Shown: positions 41,717 to 50,571, counted from the first letter of the stretch. The stretch is 64,000 bases of DNA from Hamadaea sp013361475 (GCF_040654195.1 NZ_JBFAHM010000005.1:372001-436000), one strand, 5' to 3'. Numbers and translations are program-made. Notes: a model not told the origin generated them from the sequence alone.

Positions 41717-43105
41717 ATGAACGCACCTAACGACAGGCTGAAAGCGGCTCGGCTGAGCCGGCTGTCCCCGACAGGATCGGGTCGAACACTGTCGCGCCAG
41801 GAACTGGCCGACGCGGTCAACGCCGAACTGGTGCGACGCGGCGTTCGCCACGCCGCGATCGACGCCGGGCACATCGGCAAGTTCGAGCGCGGCGTCTACC
41901 GCTGGCCTCAGCAGGTCTACCGCGAAGCACTGCGCTGCGTGTTCGGCGTCGACAACGACGCCGACCTTGGCTTCTTCATCGTCCGCGGCCGCGGCAACCC
42001 AGCAGACACGCCCCTGACCATGCTGTCAGCATTCCCGTCGGCCACAGCTGCCGCCGTGCCCGACGGCAGCCATCTCGACATCATGATCACAGCCGGGTCC
42101 ACCCTCGGTTCGGCCGAGATACGCATCGACCTGCAACCGCAGCAGCGACCGTCGCGACTGGCAATGCATGTGTTCAGCACTGCCACGTCGCCCCTAACGG
42201 GCAAGACCCTGATCGCCGAGCGGCGCGACGACCAACACCTACCTGGAGCAATACAGATCCCGGATGCTTACGCAATCGATGACCTGACGACAGCGCTAAT
42301 CTGGCTATACGCACGGCTAGATCAGGACCTCCTGCCGGACGACCGCGCCCTGGACGAGTCATGGAACGCCATCGACGCCTCCCTCGATCAAGGCGCACAC
42401 GCCGTCGCGGCCGCCGCCATGCCGAGCCTGTCCTCGGTGAGCAAAATGTGGCTCGGGTCCCGCGTCTGCGCGGCCTTCATCGAAACCAGCCTGCGCCGCG
42501 GAATCACAGACAGGCCGATGTTCTGGACCCGTGAACAGCGCGGCGAGGAAGCCGCGACGTGGCTCAGCTTCACCCACAAGCAGCAATACCTGCACCGTAC
42601 AGCTCGCACGGGCGTAACCAGGACCTTCTGCCTGCCCGCACAGCAGATCTCCGAGTCACCCCTGACCGATCGCATCCTGCTATTGCTGACCATCGCCTAT
42701 ATGGAGGCATCAGGCGTGCGATGCCGCATCCTGGCCGACGCCACCTACAGCGACGTCGACGGGTTCGTTCTGGCCGGCAACCGGGCGATCAAGGCGAACT
42801 GGATCCGTACCGACGCGCTGTGGCAAGTCGCCGACCACACCGGCGCCCGATCCACCGCTCCCTACGCTCAGGTCATCGCCGCAGCGGACCACGACACCTT
42901 TGTCGGACACCCGGCACCAGCCCAACGACTGCGCGCACTGGCCGATTACCTCGATCTGGACTGGCGGTGGCTGCAGCATCGCTGCCGAGAACTCGCCGCC
43001 GCCGGACTGCACGGGCTCATCCGCCCGCACAGCCGCCACCTGTCGCTGCACGGCACCCAAACGGCGATCAACTTCATTGCTACCCTCACGCAAGACCGCG
43101 ACTAA
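41717..43105 (+). CDS. Large regulator with XRE-like N-terminal domain
   Basis: 462 residues. The N-terminal 90 residues form an unusual XRE-like domain: ARLSRLSPTGSGRTLSRQEL, a helix with ELVRRGVRHAAID, then GHIGKFERGVYRWPQQVYRE. The same pattern occurs in the gene at 53855. The rest (about 130-460) is an unknown region with FWTREQRGEEAATW, CRILADATYSDVDGF and a C-terminal helical end. DNA binding is inferred from the first part only. The neighbours suggest control of the HD and amino-acid genes. Confidence 0.65.
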   Translation: MNAPNDRLKAARLSRLSPTGSGRTLSRQELADAVNAELVRRGVRHAAIDAGHIGKFERGVYRWPQQVYREALRCVFGVDNDADLGFFIVRGRGNPADTPLTMLSAFPSATAAAVPDGSHLDIMITAGSTLGSAEIRIDLQPQQRPSRLAMHVFSTATSPLTGKTLIAERRDDQHLPGAIQIPDAYAIDDLTTALIWLYARLDQDLLPDDRALDESWNAIDASLDQGAHAVAAAAMPSLSSVSKMWLGSRVCAAFIETSLRRGITDRPMFWTREQRGEEAATWLSFTHKQQYLHRTARTGVTRTFCLPAQQISESPLTDRILLLLTIAYMEASGVRCRILADATYSDVDGFVLAGNRAIKANWIRTDALWQVADHTGARSTAPYAQVIAAADHDTFVGHPAPAQRLRALADYLDLDWRWLQHRCRELAAAGLHGLIRPHSRHLSLHGTQTAINFIATLTQDRD

Positions 43106-43148
43106 CACGCCGACGCGCACTGCGCCTGCATGATTCTCGGAGACGTCC

Positions 43149-44150
43149 ATGGCCGGCACGAACCCCCGCGTCACCGTCATCACGCTCGGGGGAACCATCT
43201 CGATGAGCGGCAGCACCGGCCTCGTCGCACCCACACTGTCGGCGGCCGACCTCGTCGCCGCCATCCCGGGACTCGACGGCACCGACATCGACGTACACGT
43301 CCGTGACTTGATGCGCATACCCGGCGGCTCGCTGACCTTCACCGACATTCTCACAGTCCATGACGCGATCCGCGAGGAACTCGAACAGGGCAGCACCGGC
43401 ACAGTCGTCGTCCAAGGCACCGACACCATCGAGGAAAGCGCCTACCTGCTTCAGTTGCTCCACGACGCGGCAGGACCGATCGTGGTTACCGGAGCCATGC
43501 GCAACCCGACCCAACCGAGCCCCGACGGCCCCGCGAACCTCCTCGCGGCGATCCGCGTCGCCGCCGACGAGCGCAGCCGTGGCCGAGGTTGTCTGGTCGT
43601 CCTCAACGATCAAGTCCACGCAGCACGTCATGTCGCCAAAACCCACACGATCGCCACCAACGCGTTCGCCTCCGGCGCGAGCGGACCTCTCGGCTGGGTC
43701 GTGGAAGGTGAGGTCCGCTACGGGCATCCTCCAGTCCCGCGCGCAACCAAGCCCCGGCGACCGTTGCGACCAACATCGCCGGCGACCGTCGGAATGATCA
43801 CCGCCACCCTGGGCGACGACGGATCGTGGATCAGCGACTTCGCACAGCGCTTCGACGGCCTGGTCGTCGCCGGCTTCGGCGCCGGCCACGTCCCCATGAC
43901 CTGGGCCGACCATCTCGAGAAGGCCTGCGCGCAGCAACCCGTCGTGCTCGCCAGCCGCATCACCACCGGACCGTCATTGACCAACACCTACGGGTTCACC
44001 GGCTCCGAATCCGACCTCATTAGCCGCGGTCTGATCCCGTCCGGCGACCTCGGCCCGTACAAGGCCCGAGTTCTGCTCTGGGCACTCCTAGCGGACTCCA
44101 CCAGCCCAGCCGGCATCCGCGCAGCCTTCACGGAGCACAACCATGCCTAG
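43149..44150 (+). CDS. Asparaginase-family amidohydrolase
   Basis: 333 residues. The first catalytic Thr lies in VITLGGTISM, the second in VVVQGTDTIEES, and the Lys/Asp pair is represented by VVTGAMRNP and downstream segments. The length and motifs fit type I/II L-asparaginases; activity on asparagine, glutamine or a related amide is expected but not proven. There is no signal peptide, so it is cytosolic. Its end overlaps the PPC-domain gene by eight bases. Confidence 0.85.
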   Translation: MAGTNPRVTVITLGGTISMSGSTGLVAPTLSAADLVAAIPGLDGTDIDVHVRDLMRIPGGSLTFTDILTVHDAIREELEQGSTGTVVVQGTDTIEESAYLLQLLHDAAGPIVVTGAMRNPTQPSPDGPANLLAAIRVAADERSRGRGCLVVLNDQVHAARHVAKTHTIATNAFASGASGPLGWVVEGEVRYGHPPVPRATKPRRPLRPTSPATVGMITATLGDDGSWISDFAQRFDGLVVAGFGAGHVPMTWADHLEKACAQQPVVLASRITTGPSLTNTYGFTGSESDLISRGLIPSGDLGPYKARVLLWALLADSTSPAGIRAAFTEHNHA

Positions 44151-44622
44151 CAGCCAGCAGCTCACCCTCGGCCGCAGCTTCGCCCTGGTCTTCGACCACG
44201 GCGAAGACTTCTTCCCCACGCTGACCGACTTCTGCGCCACGCACAACATCCGGCAGGGCTACATCCCCATGTTCATCGCCGGATTCGCCACGGTGGACAT
44301 CGTCGGAACCTGCGACAAGCTCGACAACCCCCAAGCGCCAGTGTGGACGAAAGTCCACCTGACCAACGTCGAAGCCGTCGGCGCCGGCACCATCGCATGG
44401 AACCCGGCCACAGATTCCATCAGCCCACACATCCACGTAGCCGTCGGGCTCAAAGAACTATCCGCGCAGGGCTACACCAGCCACCTGCTCGACGCGCGGG
44501 TGCAGTTCCTCGTCGAGATGATCATCACCGAGGTCGCCGAGCCATCCATGCACCGGCTGCCCAACCCTGCGCTGTACGACGCTCCCCAGCTTCGCCTCGG
44601 ACCGCCGACACCCGAGGCATGA
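44143..44622 (+). CDS. PPC/DUF296-domain protein
   Basis: 159 residues. It matches the PPC (PCC, DUF296) domain: FALVFDHGEDFFPTLTDF, AGFATVDIVGT, PHIHVAVGL and a long LDARVQFLVEMIITEV helix. In plants this domain sits in AT-hook proteins; in bacteria it occurs alone and forms trimers of unclear role. The conserved His pair (PHIH) is present. It is translated with the asparaginase (8-base overlap). Confidence 0.8.
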   Translation: MPSSQQLTLGRSFALVFDHGEDFFPTLTDFCATHNIRQGYIPMFIAGFATVDIVGTCDKLDNPQAPVWTKVHLTNVEAVGAGTIAWNPATDSISPHIHVAVGLKELSAQGYTSHLLDARVQFLVEMIITEVAEPSMHRLPNPALYDAPQLRLGPPTPEA

Positions 44623-44650
44623 CCGGACCGTCTGAGCGCGCGTAACCCGC

Positions 44651-44662
44651 TAGCGTCACAAC
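44651..44662 (+). promoter_or_regulatory. Leaderless promoter element of the D-amino-acid oxidase gene
   Basis: TAGCGT (44651-44656) followed by six bases and the ATG at 44663 fits a -10 box of a leaderless transcript. It would allow separate expression from the asparaginase genes. Confidence 0.4.
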
Positions 44663-45613
44663 ATGAGCACCAAGCGGGTAGCGGTCGTCGGTGCGGGCGT
44701 CATCGGTCTGACCTCCGCCATCGTCCTCGCCGAGGACGGGTTCGACGTCACGGTCTACGCCGAGCAGATCCCTGGCGCGACCTCGCTAGCCGCAGGTGCG
44801 TCGTGGGGACCGTATCTCGTACAGCCATACGACCGAGTACAGACCTGGGCCGCGCACACGCTGGCGGTACTCACCGAACATGCGGACCAGCCCCAGTATG
44901 GGGTGTCGATGCTGTCCGGGATCGAGGCTTCCCGCAATGCGACGGTGCTTCCCGCGTGGGCGGCCGCGCTGCCAGGGGTACGGTCATGCGAGCCTGGGGA
45001 GTTGTCTGCGGGTTTCACCTGCGGCTGGCGATACAAGATTCCGGTGGTCGACATGCCGGTCTACCTGAATGCGCTCATAGCCCGCCTTCTCGCGGCGGGC
45101 GGCAGCTTCGTCCAACGACGCTTGGATCATCTCGACGAACTGGGTAGACAATTCGACGCCGTCGTCAACGCCTCAGGATTGGGAGCTGCGGTATTGGCCG
45201 ACGACGCCACCCTCTACCCAGTACGAGGTCAACTCGTCGTCGTCACCAATCCAGGCATAACCGAGTTCTTCTCCGAAGACACCGGCGACTCGGCGGACCT
45301 GACCCATTTTCTTCCCCACCGTGACCATGTCGTCCTCGGCGGAACCGCGTCCACGATAAACGCGGACAGCGAGATCGATCTCGACGTATCGGCGGCTATC
45401 ATGGGGCGCTGCGCCGCAATCGAACCACGTCTGGCCAGCGCGACCGTCATCGAGCATCGGGTGGGACTCCGGCCGACCCGTCCGGAGATCCGCGTCGAAA
45501 TCGACCGCAGCCATCAAGGTCTCGTCGTGCACAACTACGGTCATGGGGGAGCAGGACTGTCTCTGTCATGGGGCTGCGCGCAGACCACACGATTGATGGT
45601 CATCGAAGGATAA
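44663..45613 (+). CDS. D-amino-acid oxidase (FAD-dependent)
   Basis: 316 residues. FAD binding is shown by VAVVGAGVIGLTSAIVLAE at the N-terminus. The catalytic Arg lies in VGLRPTRPEIRVE, and the C-terminal signature HNYGHGGAGLSLSWG closely matches D-amino-acid oxidases and D-aspartate oxidases. The reaction is oxidation of a D-amino acid to its keto acid with H2O2. Arg and Tyr positions are kept; the exact substrate is unknown. It lies 40 bases after the PPC gene. Confidence 0.88.
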   Translation: MSTKRVAVVGAGVIGLTSAIVLAEDGFDVTVYAEQIPGATSLAAGASWGPYLVQPYDRVQTWAAHTLAVLTEHADQPQYGVSMLSGIEASRNATVLPAWAAALPGVRSCEPGELSAGFTCGWRYKIPVVDMPVYLNALIARLLAAGGSFVQRRLDHLDELGRQFDAVVNASGLGAAVLADDATLYPVRGQLVVVTNPGITEFFSEDTGDSADLTHFLPHRDHVVLGGTASTINADSEIDLDVSAAIMGRCAAIEPRLASATVIEHRVGLRPTRPEIRVEIDRSHQGLVVHNYGHGGAGLSLSWGCAQTTRLMVIEG

Positions 45614-45945
45614 CGGCCGTGCCGCCGATCGGTGGCACAAGGAGGCCACCGAGCCTCGCCGAGCCAACCGAAATATGGACAAACGCCAGGCATTGAGAGT
45701 TGATCCTGTCGTGAACCGGTGGATCTTCGCTCCACCAATGCCAGCACGGACAGTCCAACCCGTCGAAACGCAGCCTTGGTGGGAGCCTTGCTGGGAGGCT
45801 TACCGGTCGAGAAGCCTCTGACGTGCTGTCATGTGATCGGATGACGGTCGGCAGGCATCGCCAAGCGTCGAAAGCAACGCTACCTTCTCCAATCACCGGC
45901 GGATGCCGGTGACAGTCCGCAGCGAACTGCCAGAGGTAGCTAGCG
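45614..45945. other. Upstream region of the XRE-DUF5753 gene
   Basis: No gene is supported in these 332 bases. The region holds the three-unit 12-bp array at 45772-45807, about 140 bases before the ATG at 45946, and presumably the promoter of the regulator. No strong -35/-10 pair was found. Confidence 0.5.
45772..45807 (+). repeat. Three-unit 12-bp tandem motif upstream of an XRE gene
   Basis: AGCCTTGGTGGG, AGCCTTGCTGGG and AGGCTTACCGGT follow one another without spacers. The first two units differ at one base. The third changes to a TTACCG end, as in the array at 24770-24805. Confidence 0.55.
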
Positions 45946-46815
45946 ATGATCAGCCCGCATGTCCGTCGGCAGCGCCTTGCCCACGAACTCAACAGCCTGC
46001 GGCGCGCCCGCGGATATTCGACGGCGCGCATGGCCTCCGTCATCGGGTCCACCCGCCAGCACGTTTCTCGGCTGCTCAACGGTCATCTAGCGCCTGATCC
46101 CGACGAGATCGCCGCGCTGCTGAGACACTTCGACGTGCCAGCCGATCAACTGGAAGATCTGCTGACGATCGCCCGGCAGGCTGCCACCATCGGCTGGTGG
46201 GAGCCGCTCGCCGAGACGATGGGACCCCGGCAGGCGATGTACGCAGGCCTGGAAGCGGGCGCACGGCGAATCGACGAGTATCAGATGACGCTGATCCCGG
46301 GTCTGCTGCAGATTCCGTCGTTCACGGAGGCGCGCTGCCGAGCAGAACGCCTGGCGCACCGTCTGCCCTTTGACTGTCTTTCCGCGGTCGAGGCCCGGCT
46401 CCTTCGCCAACGGGCGGTGCACCGCGACGCAGGCCCGACCTACGAGGTGGTCCTGGACGAATTTGCCATCCGCCGACCCGCTGCTCCGAGCGACGTCGTG
46501 GTGTCTCAACTCGACCACCTCGTCGACGTAGGGCACAGCAGTCGGGCGACACGGATCCGCGTCCTGCGGCTGGCCGCCGGCATTGAGGGCGACACCATTC
46601 CGATGTCATCATTCTCGATCTATCGATATCCGGATCCCGACGACCCAGTCGTCGTTGCCATCGAAGCCGAGACCAGCGACCAGGTGCTGGCGGACACTCC
46701 CGCGACGGCCGTCTACATCGAGCTTCATCGGCGACTTGCAGAGGCTGCGATGCCAGCTTCAGACAGCCTCGACTTCCTCGCCACGGTGGCGGAGGAAATG
46801 CGTAACGGAAGGTGA
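45946..46815 (+). CDS. XRE-family regulator with DUF5753 domain
   Basis: 289 residues. The helix-turn-helix (about 8-65) includes LRRARGYSTARMASVIG and RQHVSRLLNG. The remaining 200 residues are the DUF5753 domain (EYQMTLIPGLLQIPSFTEA, LRLAAGIEG, SSFSIYRYPDPDDP). This family in actinomycetes is nearly always paired with DUF397 proteins, as seen four bases downstream. Its typical role is control of development or secondary metabolism, but the targets here are unknown. Confidence 0.85.
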   Translation: MISPHVRRQRLAHELNSLRRARGYSTARMASVIGSTRQHVSRLLNGHLAPDPDEIAALLRHFDVPADQLEDLLTIARQAATIGWWEPLAETMGPRQAMYAGLEAGARRIDEYQMTLIPGLLQIPSFTEARCRAERLAHRLPFDCLSAVEARLLRQRAVHRDAGPTYEVVLDEFAIRRPAAPSDVVVSQLDHLVDVGHSSRATRIRVLRLAAGIEGDTIPMSSFSIYRYPDPDDPVVVAIEAETSDQVLADTPATAVYIELHRRLAEAAMPASDSLDFLATVAEEMRNGR

Positions 46816-46819
46816 CGCC

Positions 46820-47035
46820 ATGGATCAACCACGCACTTCGTTCGACCACTGGCGTAAGTCGACTCGTTCTGGCGGTAGCGCCAACTGTGTCGAGTTCGCA
46901 CACCAAGGCGCCACCGTCGGCATCCGCGACTCCAAGAATCCAGACGCTGCGGTGCTCGAGTTCCCGGCCGACGTCTGGAACGCGTTCGTCGCCGGCATCA
47001 AGGCCGGCGAGTTCGACATGCCGGGCAAACCGTAG
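46820..47035 (+). CDS. DUF397 small protein
   Basis: 71 residues: HWRKSTRSGGSANCVEFAH, IRDSKNPDAAVLEFPADVW, then FVAGIKAGEFD. This is a textbook DUF397 protein, the partner or antagonist of the XRE-DUF5753 regulator. It starts at the ATG at 46820, four bases after the regulator stop, so they form one operon. Confidence 0.9.
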   Translation: MDQPRTSFDHWRKSTRSGGSANCVEFAHQGATVGIRDSKNPDAAVLEFPADVWNAFVAGIKAGEFDMPGKP

Positions 47036-47080
47036 TTGAAGTGCCCAGCACGCCAGTTCAACCAACAGGGGAGGAAAGCA

Positions 47081-47587
47081 ATGAGCAATGCCATGAAACG
47101 CAGCGCGATCATCGCGGTAGCTCTGGCTCTGGTCGCAATTAGCACCCCCGCCAGCGCGGCCTCGGCCCCGGCCGACCCAGCGGCACCGTTGCAGTACGGG
47201 ACGACCTCCGCCAACAGCGGCGCGTCTACCGAAAGCCTCTGGTGCGAGGGCGAGGCAGCTCCGGACCCGCTGTACTCGGCGAGCAACAACACGGTCCAGT
47301 ATGGTGCCAAGACGATCTGCAACCATGTCGACACACTGTCGATCAGGATTGAGATCTGGACCATCGTCGGCGTAGGCGACCACCAGACCGAGGAATACCA
47401 GGGCCAGGCGTACAACTCCGGTGTGGCCACGAACCTCGTCGCCTCTGGGAGCGGAAAGTGCCTGGTAAGGACCACCGGCCGGTGGTACGTGAAGGTCTGG
47501 GCGACGGCGGTCCAACTGGGCGGCGAGCTGCCTCCCTACCCCGCGTACGGACCAGTCAAGACGCTCGCCTGTTCCGATATGGTTTGA
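47081..47587 (+). CDS. Secreted protein of unknown function (168 aa)
   Basis: GGGAGG sits about eight bases before the ATG at 47081. A Sec signal peptide (RSAIIAVALALVAISTPASA) is probably cut after ASA near residue 25. The mature domain has four cysteines (LWCEGE, TICNHVD, KCLVRT, LACSD) and Ser/Thr/Asn-rich strands, suggesting an extracellular beta-structure. No family is recognised. It follows the DUF397 gene by 45 bases and may share its transcript. Confidence 0.65.
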   Translation: MSNAMKRSAIIAVALALVAISTPASAASAPADPAAPLQYGTTSANSGASTESLWCEGEAAPDPLYSASNNTVQYGAKTICNHVDTLSIRIEIWTIVGVGDHQTEEYQGQAYNSGVATNLVASGSGKCLVRTTGRWYVKVWATAVQLGGELPPYPAYGPVKTLACSDMV

Positions 47588-47590
47588 CCC

Positions 47591-47920
47591 ATGATGTGGA
47601 TTGCCGAGGCGGATACGTCCGACCGGTACAAGCTGCTTGTGTGCGTTCCGCGCGCAGCCAGGCTCTACGTCCTCATTGCGGGCCCTGGCGGCCTGGCCGA
47701 AGCCTCATCTGGACCGTGGTCGATGACCGTCACCCCCGCCACGGGACAGCCACTGGTGTTCCATAGCGGCTCCCGGTCCGGCGGAAAATCCGACAGCATC
47801 TATGTGGGCCAGTTCGAGGACCCGCCGGAATCGCCGGATGCACTCACCATCCGCATCGAGGTAGACGACGCCGAGATCTTCTCCACGGTAGCAATGCCGG
47901 TTCGGACAGTACCGGTCTGA
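47591..47920 (+). CDS. Small cytosolic protein of unknown function (109 aa)
   Basis: It starts three bases after the secreted-protein stop. The sequence is strand-rich (YKLLVCVPRAARLYVLIAG, SIYVGQFEDPP) with no signal peptide or membrane helix. Nothing in it suggests an enzyme. It ends just before a strong hairpin. The tight spacing suggests co-expression with the secreted protein. Confidence 0.45.
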   Translation: MMWIAEADTSDRYKLLVCVPRAARLYVLIAGPGGLAEASSGPWSMTVTPATGQPLVFHSGSRSGGKSDSIYVGQFEDPPESPDALTIRIEVDDAEIFSTVAMPVRTVPV

Positions 47921-47925
47921 ACCGC

Positions 47926-47961
47926 AAGAGGCCCGGCTCTCACTGGCGGAGCCGGGCTCTT
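47926..47961 (+). terminator. Hairpin terminator with one bulge
   Basis: AAGAGGCCCGGCTC pairs with GAGCCGGGCTCTT around a nine-base loop, with one bulged G. Only a short T-run (TCTT) ends the stem. It lies six bases after the gene at 47591-47920. Confidence 0.65.
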
Positions 47962-48096
47962 AGCATCGGCTACCCCGCACCCCAGGCGGCTCGTCGGCCA
48001 GACCGACGACATCGGCTGCTAGTTGCGACTTCGCCAACGCAGTCGGAGAGCGGCCGCTGGCAGGGGTTGACCGTCCTGTTTAGGAAGGTGTAGTAA

Positions 48097-49245
48097 ATGG
48101 AGTCCTTCGAACTGGCCAGGCTGGACCGATACTTCCGACACATCACAGACGCGTTCGGCCCGCCGGGCCCGGCCGTCGCCCGATCGCTGCTGGTGACCCA
48201 CCTGCTCGCGGAGCGGCCCTCGTTCGTAGCCGCCGTCGACCGTGTGGCCGGGCTCGCGGCAGTGCTGCCCAAGCCCAAGAGCATCGACCGGGCGGCCCTG
48301 GCACAGATCACCACGGCGTACCACGTCGACGAGCTCACGCGAGAGTTGTTCACCGATGACGAGCGGGCCTTGGCGTACCTGGAGGAGCGGGCGGCCGGGC
48401 AGCCCGTCATTCTGCTCGATATCGGCGGCTACTTCGCTCCGGTCCTGTCCGAGCTGTGCGAGCGATTCTCCGGCCGGATCCTCGGCGTCGTCGAGGACAC
48501 CGAGAACGGTCACCGCCGCTACCTTGACCTGGGCAAGGCGCCATGCCCGGTGTACTCGGTCGCCCGCAGCCCACTCAAGCAGCCCGAAGACCACCTGGTC
48601 GGGCAGTCCATTGTGTTCTCCACGGAGGCGCTGATGCGCACCAGGGGCGACATCCTGCCCGGCCGAGCTGCGACCGTGATCGGGTTCGGGAAGATCGGCT
48701 CGTCGATCGCCCGCAGTCTGCACGCCAAAGGAGTACGTGTCACCGTCTACGACGACGACCCGATCCGTGCCGCCCAAGCGCTGTCCCAGGGCTTCGGAGT
48801 CGCGCCGAACCGGTACGCCGCGATCGCCCGCGCTGGGATGGTCATGTGCGCCACCGGCCACCTGGCGCTGCGCCGCGACGACTTCGCACGGCTACCCAAC
48901 GGCGCATACGTCGCGTCCGTGACCTCCAGCGAAGACGAACTCGAACTCGACGCGCTCGACGGCGTGTACCAGCAAGCGATCGTGGCCGACAACGTCACCC
49001 GCTACGAGATCACCGGCCACTACTTCTACATCCTTGCGCAGGGTAACGCGGTCAACTTCCTACACGGCGCCAGCGTGGGCGCGTTCATCTTCCTCGTGCA
49101 GGCCGAGATCCTCGCCGCCGCCGCGCGGCTGGCCGCCGGTGACGTCGAGCCCGGCTACCATGAGGTGCCCGACGGCGACCGGCGGCTGATTGCCGAGACG
49201 TGGCTCTCCCACTTCAACCACACCGCGACAGGGGCCTACCTGTGA
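48097..49245 (+). CDS. Adenosylhomocysteinase-like NAD-binding protein
   Basis: 382 residues, shorter than the usual 430-490 of S-adenosylhomocysteine hydrolase. Family-like segments are LLDIGGYFAPVLSE, VVEDTENGHRRY, and VFSTEALMRTRGDILPG leading into the dinucleotide loop VIGFGKIGSSIARSL (about residue 195). AGMVMCATGHLALRRDDF and AQGNAVNFLHGAS follow. Whether it hydrolyses SAH or acts on another substrate is unknown. AGGAAGG lies about eight bases before the ATG. Its stop overlaps the NUDIX start (GTGA). Confidence 0.75.
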   Translation: MESFELARLDRYFRHITDAFGPPGPAVARSLLVTHLLAERPSFVAAVDRVAGLAAVLPKPKSIDRAALAQITTAYHVDELTRELFTDDERALAYLEERAAGQPVILLDIGGYFAPVLSELCERFSGRILGVVEDTENGHRRYLDLGKAPCPVYSVARSPLKQPEDHLVGQSIVFSTEALMRTRGDILPGRAATVIGFGKIGSSIARSLHAKGVRVTVYDDDPIRAAQALSQGFGVAPNRYAAIARAGMVMCATGHLALRRDDFARLPNGAYVASVTSSEDELELDALDGVYQQAIVADNVTRYEITGHYFYILAQGNAVNFLHGASVGAFIFLVQAEILAAAARLAAGDVEPGYHEVPDGDRRLIAETWLSHFNHTATGAYL

Positions 49246-49796
49246 TCGACGCAGACCAGATCGGCAAGACCGTCACCGCGTACCTCGAACGTCACCCCGA
49301 CGAGACCCGCCGCCTCGCGCCGATCACCGCCGCCCTGGCAGCGCCGCCCGGCGACCTCACCTCACGCAAGACGCTGCCCGGCCACGTCACCTGCTCGGCG
49401 ATCGTGGTCAACCCAGCCGGGCATGTGCTGCACATCCGCCACAACGCCCTGAACAAGTGGCTCAGGCCGGGCGGCCACCTAGAGTCTCAGGATCTCAGCC
49501 TCGCCGGCGCCGCCAGCCGCGAGGTCGCGGAGGAGACTGGAATCCCCGCCCAGGCGCTGACGCTCGTTGACGACGTCCCCGCCGACATCGACGTACACCC
49601 GATCCCCGAAAACCCCGCCAAGGACGAAGGCGACCACCTCCACTACGACATGCGTTTCGTGTTCACCGTCGCCGCCGACACGGACGTACAGCTTCAGGCC
49701 GAAGAGGTCAACGACTCCGCCTGGCTGCCAATCGTCGACCTGAAACCAGCGCAGCTCGCTGGTCGAGTCGCCGACCTAGTCGGCGCAAACGCCTGA
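49242..49796 (+). CDS. NUDIX hydrolase coupled to the SAHH-like gene
   Basis: 184 residues from a GTG that overlaps the upstream stop by four bases. The box is GGHLESQDLSLAGAASREVAEETGI in sequence order, quoted here in parts: GGHLESQDLS then SREVAEETGI; the spacing is longer than the classic box by two residues, as in a known subgroup. The remainder has PIPENPAKDEGDH and HYDMRFVFTV. Coupling to an SAHH-like protein suggests a shared nucleoside-linked substrate. Confidence 0.8.
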   Translation: MIDADQIGKTVTAYLERHPDETRRLAPITAALAAPPGDLTSRKTLPGHVTCSAIVVNPAGHVLHIRHNALNKWLRPGGHLESQDLSLAGAASREVAEETGIPAQALTLVDDVPADIDVHPIPENPAKDEGDHLHYDMRFVFTVAADTDVQLQAEEVNDSAWLPIVDLKPAQLAGRVADLVGANA

Positions 49797-49815
49797 CTCC
49801 GCAGGACTACCACGT

Positions 49816-49840
49816 GGCCCGCACGCGGAAGGCGCGGGCC
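49816..49840 (+). terminator. Hairpin after the NUDIX gene
   Basis: GGCCCGC (49816-49822) pairs with GCGGGCC (49834-49840) around an 11-base loop. There is no T-run. It may end the SAHH-like/NUDIX transcript. Confidence 0.4.
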
Positions 49841-49869
49841 GCCCTGGGTCGACCTGCGGGTTCAGTGAT

Positions 49870-50571
49870 GCGCTCGCGGGGCTTCGGCCGCGCCAGCGCG
49901 GTCATGATCCAGGCCGGGTGGCGGTGGATCTGGCAGTGATGTTGGCCGACGATGGTGAAGCGATCGCCGATCCGGCCGCGCTGCGGAATCAGGCGCAGTT
50001 GTTCGGACCGGTCGCGTCGGACCCGACCGCGTGGCGCAGCCCGCCGAGACATGTGATGGCCTGCCGACCGCCAGGGCCGCCGGGGTGGTCGTGCCCGGCA
50101 TCGTCATTGACCTCGACGCGTCCATCGCGGAATGCCACTCGGAGAAGCAGAACGCGTCGGCGACCTGGAAACGCAGCTTCGGGTTTCATCCGCTGTTCGC
50201 GTTCTGCGACGACACGGCCGAGCCCTGGCCGGGCTGCTGCGCATCGGCAGCGCCGGATCGAACGCCACCGCCGACCACATCACCTTCTTCGACCACGCTC
50301 TGGCGCAGATCCGCGACGTCCATCGGTACCGCACCGACATCCTTATCCGCAGCGACTCGGCCGACTGCACCCACGGGTTGCTGGCCCACATCCGCAGCCT
50401 GTGGGAACAGGATGTCAGCGCCCGCTTCTCGGTCGGGTGGCCACCACGCAGCCGGTCCGGGCCGCGATCGAGGTGGCTGCCGGGTGGATCGACGCCCTGG
50501 GCACCCACGGCGAACCGCGCGATGGGGCCAAGATCTGCGAGATCACTGGCCTGCTGCCCGCTACGCAGTGA
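49870..50571 (+). pseudogene. IS1380-family transposase remnant with frameshifts and a deletion
   Basis: Segments of one transposase fall in three frames: RGHDPGRVAVDLAVMLADDG and LFGPVASDPTAWR (to about 50038), then VPGIVIDLDASIAE and FGFHPLFAFCDD (to about 50232), then LAGLLRIGSAGSNATADHI and DILIRSDSADCTHGLLAHI (to about 50443), then a last piece with EPRDGAKICEITGLL. At least three frame changes and one internal deletion are needed, so it is inactive. No terminal inverted repeats were identified. This marks past mobile-element activity. Confidence 0.7.
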
